Assembly: GCF_037975245.1 (NCBI RefSeq)
Contig: NC_092575.1
Location: 77,001 to 141,000 of the forward strand
Direction of reading: 5' to 3'
Length of the DNA: 64,000 nucleotides
From: Apostichopus japonicus
Lineage: Eukaryota; Echinodermata; Holothuroidea; Aspidochirotida; Stichopodidae
Below, one piece after another: positions 57,372 to 64,000 of the stretch. The number at the start of each line of letters is the position of its first letter. Within the stretch, counting starts at the first letter, position 1. The notes under the pieces are model-generated. The model worked only from the letters and a program-made list of their open reading frames with translations, had not been told where the DNA came from and did no database searches. A program made the position numbers and the translations under genes.

Positions 57372-57665
57372 AAACCTTTGGCCAACCTACAGTACCCCAC
57401 ACTCATCCCGCCCTCGGCACTACCCCAATCTCAAAACCTTTGACCAACCTACCCCACACTCATCCCGCCCTCGGCACTGCCCCAATCTCAAAACCATTGA
57501 CCAACCTACCCCACACTCATCCCGCCCTCGGCACTACCCCAATCTCAAAACCTTTGACCAACCTACCCCACACTCATCCCGCCCTCGGCACTGCCCCAAT
57601 CTCAAAACCTTTGACCAACCTACCCCACACTCATCCCGCCCTCGGCACTGCCCCAATCTCAAAAC
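57372..57665. repeat. 57-bp tandem repeat
   Basis: Five copies of a 57-bp unit (ccaacctaccccacactcat, cccgccctcggcactgcccc, aatctcaaaacctttga). It starts directly after an open frame at 57106-57369 upstream of the HIRIP3-like gene. That frame (87 codons, plus) could be a divergent first exon, but I cannot recognise it. Confidence 0.9.
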
Positions 57666-57914
57666 AATCACGCACAAATTAGATTGTAAGTTACAATATA
57701 TTCAATGCAAATAAAAATGACTTACTTATTGCATAAATACAATGAAACCACTTGACAGAGCTTGCCTAATGTAACTTACCATGATTGGACTTTGAACAAG
57801 TTATATTTGAAGTTTGAGGTCTGACTTGAGATGAGCCTTTACTTCAAGTTAAGTTGATATAATGTAGTTGGGTTAACATTATTAAGGTATAACAGTCACA
57901 ATGTATGAAGAACA

Positions 57915-58205
57915 AAATCCGATCTAACAATCTGATCTACAATCCGATCTAACAATCCGATCTAACACTCCGATCTAACACTCCGATCTAACAATCCGAT
58001 CTAACACTCCGATCTAACAATCCGATCTAACAATCCGATCTAACACTCCGATCTAACAATCCGATCTAACACTCCGATCTAACACTCCGATCTAACACTC
58101 CAATCTAACAATCCGATCTAACACTCCGATCTAACAATCCGATCTAACAATCCGATCTAACACTCCGATCTAACAATCCGATCTAACACTCCGATCTAAC
58201 AATCT
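57915..58205. repeat. 13-bp tandem repeat with two alternating variants
   Basis: About 22 copies of acaatccgatcta or acactccgatcta, differing at one or two positions. The order of the two forms is irregular but partly repeated. Confidence 0.93.
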
Positions 58206-58221
58206 TGTGTACAGGATATCA

Positions 58222-58590
58222 TAGGCGTAGGAGGCAGGGGGAGGGGCTGCAGCCCCCCAACCAAATATATTTGAAAACAGTCGGGCAAAATGCTAGAATT
58301 TTTCGGGCACCTACTGAAAGAAATCTAATTTTCAATATGTTTTTCAATGGTTAATCTTATATTATCATTATCATTGTACCGACTTCTCCAATAGTTCTAA
58401 CCAATATGAAAGGGTAATAACACGGCAAATGATTGTATGTTATTGGCATGCGATGTTAGACTGTAAGCGATTCATGCCCATATGATATGCACATTAAAAT
58501 GTTGAACGCCTGCGGAGCGCAGGAAAAATTTTTGTTATATATTTCGTCTTTACAGCCCCCCAAATCAAATTGGTCTCCTATGCCTTTATA
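58222..58590. mobile_element. Short TIR element, probably hAT-related
   Basis: The left end CATAGGCGTAGGAGGC and right end GGTCTCCTATGCCTTTA are imperfect inverted repeats. CAGCCCCCCAA occurs inside both ends, the usual mark of this repeat group. I found no matching 8-bp flanks. Confidence 0.5.
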
Positions 58591-61398
58591 GATGCAGGTC
58601 ATCCAAGTTTTACTTTGTTGTTATTGCATTTCAGGGTTTACAGACTTTTACCTGAAATGACATTTGACCTATGTGTACATGCATGTACATACATAAATGA
58701 CTGTTTGATTTCTCATATTTTAAAATGTAATTTGATTCCACTTTTGTGAACCTTGAGCAGTGACTTTTGACCTTTTGATCAACTGATTAGCGTTCTTGTT
58801 CACTAAGTTGGATCAACATGCCATGTATGCTAATTCAAGCTTTACTTTTCAAGAATTGTTAACAAGGTATCAGACATGACCTCAAATTGACCCACACCAG
58901 TTTCAATGAGGACATTCTACACATTACTTGATGGGAATAAATACCAAAGTAATTCTTGTTAAGAATATCAACCTAACACTTTTAGGGTCATTGTGTTATA
59001 TAACAAGCATACCAACTTATATGGGATCAGTAAAGCTGGTTGGTAGAATGGCAGTTATTACATTACCAAATCTGGTCAATCAGCATTGATTGCTGGTGAC
59101 GTAGTATTAAAGAACCCTCTAACACCAGTTTCAAATGTTTCTTAAAAACCTGTAATACTTCACTTTTATTTTAAATCTTTCATCACCAAAACACTCATCA
59201 AATACTTTGAAAGGTCTATGCATAACTCTAAATTATGACTGCAATGCTCAGAATGTGGAATATTCTAAGTCTATATCATCTTCATTTCATAGACACAGCT
59301 TCATTGAGTACTATGATTGTTTACAGCTACAAATGTAGCCTAGGCCTAGAGTTCATTGATGACTCAAATATACTGTAAACCAACCCAGATCATTGAATTT
59401 AACTGCATAGACTTCCAGCTACCTTCAAACTTGTTGACATTGCATTTTTAGGTACTACTATAATTTAGAATCAGTTACCAGAGGTGTCTATTGAGTCTTG
59501 ACCCTAACCTTGTCACTGTCACACGTATGTAAACAAAGTATGAAGTTCACTTTAAAGGCTATGCCTTCTTTAGTTGCTTAAAATTAGGAAAAGCTTACAA
59601 AAGCACTTCATCAACATGTACTAGAACTGCAAAATGAAACTGGGGGGAGGGGGGTGAGGGAAGGGAGAGGAAGGGGTAGTTCTGTTTGTTTTGTTTTTTT
59701 GGTTCTCTTTTCTATTTGTAAAGTTCTGTATTTTTTTAGGGAGTGTTACTACCCGACAAGCCCTTTAGGGTTTTTTAGTACACTTCCTTTCACAAGTTTT
59801 GTTTCTTACCTCCTTCTATGTCATATGTCATATATACTTATGTTGTGATAGAACAAAAATAAATAAATGAAATGAAATGAAGTGTATTTTACGTACTTCC
59901 GGGCACTGATTCTAAATCAGAGCCCATTTGTATAGACGAAACCCTTCAGGATGAGGGTTTCCTAAACTTCAGAAGGCCTTTGACAATCATCCTTAAAATA
60001 TATGAAGCCTAGTACTAGTACTACTCCTAGGCCTAGTACTAGTAGTAGTACTAGTAGTAGTACTGTACTTACTACTAGTAGCATGGTGGGCTCGTAATTG
60101 ACGCACTTAAGGATTGAATTGACGATGTCGGTCAACATAAAATCAAAATCACTCAACTGCCTGCACTTTTCATGTTTAGTCCCTCAGAAATGTAATGATC
60201 TCAAAATATTTATTGTTCTGTGCCTACGCAATGAACAATTGAGAAGAATTTGAACACAAAATGTCTGCTGTGTCAAGTTCTTTCATACCCCTAAATTGAC
60301 ACATTCGTCGATAAGCTAACTGTAGTGTAGGCCTAAGTAAACATCCATTGACTTTGGATGCTGTTTGCTATGCTCTGAACCTCTAAGCTTAGACAGGTCA
60401 GGTCCCAGAGAGTAGTGGTATCATATTGAAGTAATTTTGGTTATTTTTAGGGAGTAAGATTTCCAAATGTCCAAAAAATGTGTTAAACTGGGGGGGAGGG
60501 TGTTAAAAGCTTAAAAAAAATACCACAATTTGGTCAGCAAATAGCTGAAATGGATTCAAACTCATGAAATATGTAATTCTGCTTGACTGCAAAAAGTTTA
60601 GGTGGCCTTCTGTATCGTTGCAAGTAATAATTGAAGGTGCGTCAATTACGGGGGTGCGTCAATTATGAAGCCTTTACTATACTACTAGGCTAGTACTGCT
60701 CACCATAATTGAAATGAAAACAGTGAGACCCTCAAAATTCCACCCTCCTTCAAATGAAGGTGACAAACCAATGTCACATCACCGGATTACGTGAGAAAAA
60801 TAAGTTCACATAACCGCAGGGCTAGCCTACTATCTATATTACCTTCACAAAATGTGTGTGACTAAATTGTAGTGTAGACCTAGTCCCTAGCCTTAACTTA
60901 CTGCACAGTGCTATATTATCTTCAACTCAAGTACAACAATAGGCCGACTGTAGTGTAACTGTAAGTTTAGCCTAGCATACACTACTGGCCTCCGTACAGC
61001 CTGATTCACTGATCTACACTAACCCTGATTACCTGAGTGTAACGTAAGCAATTCTTTGCAGTAGGCCTCAATATATGTCGTCCACGAATAAGTTGCGGTT
61101 TACTATAACATAGAATAGGGTGTCAATTTTCAGATATGCTCTTAGTTAGGTAAGTGATGTTTGCGCTACTTCTCAATCTTACAAATAGTCTAATTCTCTT
61201 GAATTTCCGCGCGGTTTTTGGTATGTATGTCAGGGGTCGGTCACTGGCTATGGAACGCCAAAAGGGTAACAATAAACGATGATGATGATGACATAAAAAC
61301 TTCTCCATCGGTAGGATTGCCAGCAACACGTCATATTTGTTTCACTACAGAGAAATCAATTTATTAATATTCTTATACTACTGCATATAGTAAAACAT
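58591..61398. other. Intergenic, no gene recognised
   Basis: Unique AT-rich DNA. A cluster of tactagtagtac repeats lies near 60010-60080. G runs lie near 59641-59675 and 60490. Open frames at 59654-59848, 59962-60156 and 61123-61329 show no product I know. Confidence 0.4.
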
Positions 61399-61406
61399 GT
61401 CATATG

Positions 61407-62522
61407 CAGGGACGTCTCTAGAGGGGGGTGTGGGGGTGTCTCACTCCCCCCCCCCCCAATCTTGGTAAAACTGACGAAAATTTGAGTGCGACAGTCGGAA
61501 TTTCCGACTGTCGCACTCTAATTTTTCCGACTGTCGCACTCTTATTTTCATATATTCTTGTAATTTGTGAGTGACCTACAATTTTCGGTCAAAATTGACC
61601 TTTAATCAGTCATATTTACCACGTTTTCCTTGTCACATTGAGAAATTGTATCTCGCTATACTCCACCATACAAAACTTCGTATGATTTTGAATACTCCAA
61701 AAAAAATGCCTAATAAAACTACTGTACAACGTATACAATTAAAACGCTCAATGCTAATGTACGGAAGCTTAAATTTGCCATCAACATAAGAAAAGCTTTT
61801 CCCCATAAGGTGAAATTTTTCAGTAAATTGTTTAGATAACAAGATAAAAACTTATCAAAAAAAAACAGAAAAATGTTGGATTGCCTTAACTGAGCAATTG
61901 AAAAATTTTCTGCAAAATGTTTAATTGACAACTTATCGTATCTCGTCAACTCAACATTTTTTGGCAAAATGTTCAATTGTTCACTTCATTACAAATGCTC
62001 AGTTGGAATGAAGTGAACAATTGATTTTTATTCATGTGAGTGATAAATAGCCGCACCCCCCCCCCCCAAGAAAATAATATTAAGCGCGCTAGAAAAAGCA
62101 CTGTATTTTTGGGTAATTCACTATGTCGTCGAATATAATTTGTTGAAAAAAAAGTGTTCCCCTTTGTTACATTAACATAGCCTTTGTAATTAGTAGTTTA
62201 TGTAGCCTAGCAAACAGATAACTTGTACCCAGTTGCTTACTCGCTTAACCAGAGTGATTAATAAGTTTGTGAAGTGAGGGCCAGTGGTACAAATGTACCG
62301 AAAAAAAGTTCGGAACAAAAGTGCAGTCGCGAAAGATAGGGTGTCTGACTGACACTGACCGTATCGTTGACGAGTAGTGCGGGGGGTTGGGGGGTTGGGG
62401 TGGGGGGGTTGGGGGTACAAGGCAGCAGTCGGAATTTTCTGGCTCCAAAACCCATCCAGTTGGAATTTCAGCCACTACACCCCCCCCCCCCTACCAATCA
62501 TCAGGCCTTAGCTACGTCCCTG
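61407..62522. mobile_element. hAT-like element
   Basis: The ends begin CAGGGACGT and finish ACGTCCCTG, with TCTCTAGAGG and CCTTAGCT inside. The target duplication GTCATATG is exact (61399-61406 and 62523-62530). Inside are C runs near 61445 and 62480, G-rich repeats near 62380-62415 and a strong palindrome at 61484-61518. Frames at 61571-61789 and 62190-62475 are transposon sequence. Confidence 0.9.
61484..61518. repeat. Perfect 16-bp hairpin
   Basis: GAGTGCGACAGTCGGA, three bases, then its reverse complement, with a third copy of CCGACTGTCGCACTC following at about 61527-61541. It lies inside the hAT-like element. Confidence 0.9.
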
Positions 62523-62530
62523 GTCATATG

Positions 62531-63741
62531 GCATGTACAAAACGCATTATTCTCTCAGCAATGAACATACCCCGGAATGCATGTTTTTGTGAATTAGTTC
62601 CATAATGTTGATATAGTCTATACATTTATAACTAAATACAGTTACTTTCAATTATTACTCCTGTAAAACTGCAAAAAGAAAAGAAAAACTGTTGTGTGTG
62701 ACACATCACAAAACAGAGAATTTCGTGAGAAAGACCTATAAATGCAAGTTCCATTATAATGCCCGTCGATTTTAATGGTTAAGGATTATGTGGAGTAAAC
62801 TGACTTGATATAGTATGTATCGTAAAGCTTACATCGTGTATTTTACAGCGTAACATTTGGCTTAAATTTGTACAGCAACTGGGGGGTTACGGTTTTGTTT
62901 ATTTGATTCATGTAGATCAATGTTATACAAGAATCTTGGTTGCTGCTTTGCAGCAAACTTTACTTTGTGCACATTGATACGTACGGTAACCAGGAACCTT
63001 ATTTAGCCTACATCCATCTTGGAGAGGTTGGGAAGGGACAGGTTAGAAACTGAAAATGTGTTGATTCTAATACTATTATATTAAAATATTAAAAATTAAA
63101 AAATTATATTAAAAGTATTCTCGTTTTACAAATACAAAGTGTTAGATGTTAGTAATGAATAAGGATACCTGACAACACAATATTTTATACAAAGTTTACC
63201 AATATGCCACCAGGAAATTACCTGGCAAAATGTGTAGTACGATAATAACGCATTTTACCTGTCATTGCACACACAGGACTGTATGCCTTGTATTAACCGG
63301 TCAATTCATTCATTGATTAGAACCTGGACCAAATTGGCCACTGGCGAACATAGCCAATATGCCTAAATATTAAGAGATGCACACAATATATACTGTTTGT
63401 GAAAATAACAATAGTCAGAAACAATTTAGAGGCATCCTGACCAATTAAGTTGACGGGTGTCATATATATGTTCGAAATGATAACACAAGACACCTGTTAT
63501 CAGTTAAGTTACCAAGGAAGTTGGATTTCCCCCAATCATGCTCGCCCCCCCTGCCTCCCAAGTCGACTGTGGTAAACAAAGTGACACAGTACCTCCCTTA
63601 TTTCCTAAATTCCCAGGTCTGGTAACATTGGGCTAACAAAATGCAACAATACATTCCCAATGAAATTGAATTCCTCTCCGGAATGTCTTTCTGTTTCAAA
63701 GTTAAAATAGCTACCATGGAACTGTCTGAAATCACTGCAGC
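62531..63741. other. Intergenic, no gene recognised
   Basis: Unique AT-rich DNA with short C runs near 63545. No supported coding region. Confidence 0.4.
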
Positions 63742-63841
63742 CAGGGAGTAGGAGCCGGGGGACTTGGGGCACGTGCCCCCCTTCCCATTTTTTCCACAAT
63801 AGCAAATGTGCCCTACTGGCAAATAAAATGTGCCCCTTTGA
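63742..63841. mobile_element. Possible left end of another hAT-like element
   Basis: CAGGGAGTAGGAGCC followed by GGGG and ggggcacgtgccccc resembles the ends of the elements above. Its right end is not in the window, so the call is tentative. Overlapping minus-strand frames (63598-63822) are not supported as genes. Confidence 0.35.
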
Positions 63842-64000
63842 TGAAGAACTGTCTTTTGGATATCTTAAGCCTTTGTTAATTTTAATATTTTATTTTAATT
63901 ATTCACTTGCACCACAATAGTATTGATAGCATACTAACACATATATATTTAAGTGATATGACCGGTGTGTATCGGTTTATAGCATAACGAGTGGTGGTTG

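Overview
This window looks like nuclear DNA of an AT-rich invertebrate animal. Its genes are spliced with GT-AG introns, and it is full of minisatellites, tRNA-derived SINEs, a LINE tail and many non-autonomous DNA transposons. The gene set (a Dispatched-like transporter, a GPR161-like receptor, a HIRIP3-type histone chaperone and a digestive procarboxypeptidase) and the repeat style fit a marine deuterostome. An echinoderm is my best guess, but nothing seen here proves the species. All four recognisable genes lie on the minus strand. I built the exon models by reading splice sites, and every junction I propose keeps the reading frame.

Layout. (1) 1-12283: a zinc procarboxypeptidase gene, transcribed right to left from a TATA box at 12276-12283. 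Exons lie at 12131-12201, 5405-5486, 4839-5063, 4272-4373 and 2877-2987, and the 3' part runs off the left edge. Its introns hold a foldback transposon, a 23-bp minisatellite, a composite hAT-like element, SINEs and a 48-bp array. (2) 14829-19539: a complete four-exon Dispatched-like gene (1041 aa), with a SINE in one intron and a hAT-like MITE in another. (3) 20960-23455: a 5'-truncated L2/CR1-like LINE tail running into a 39-bp tandem array with a 304-bp higher-order period. (4) 28955-30975: a single-coding-exon GPR161-like receptor with a likely upstream non-coding exon, TATA box and poly(A) signal. (5) 32-45.8 kb: no recognised gene, but large tandem arrays (21, 73 and 49 bp units) and nested hAT-like elements with clear 8-bp target duplications. 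(6) 46289-57053: a complete six-exon HIRIP3-like gene (676 aa). Its first exon carries a 24-bp coding minisatellite (an acidic Ser-Asp-Gly-Glu repeat). One intron holds a 3-kb 24-bp array, and another holds an 86-bp array that copies the 3' end and splice donor of exon 4. (7) 57-64 kb: short tandem arrays, another hAT-like element and mostly featureless DNA.

The four genes have unrelated roles (extracellular protein digestion, export of lipid-linked morphogens, signalling, histone handling), so they are neighbours by position only. The most unusual structure is the amplified exon-end/donor/SINE-head unit in HIRIP3. The other strong theme is repeated hAT-type insertion, including elements inserted inside other elements.
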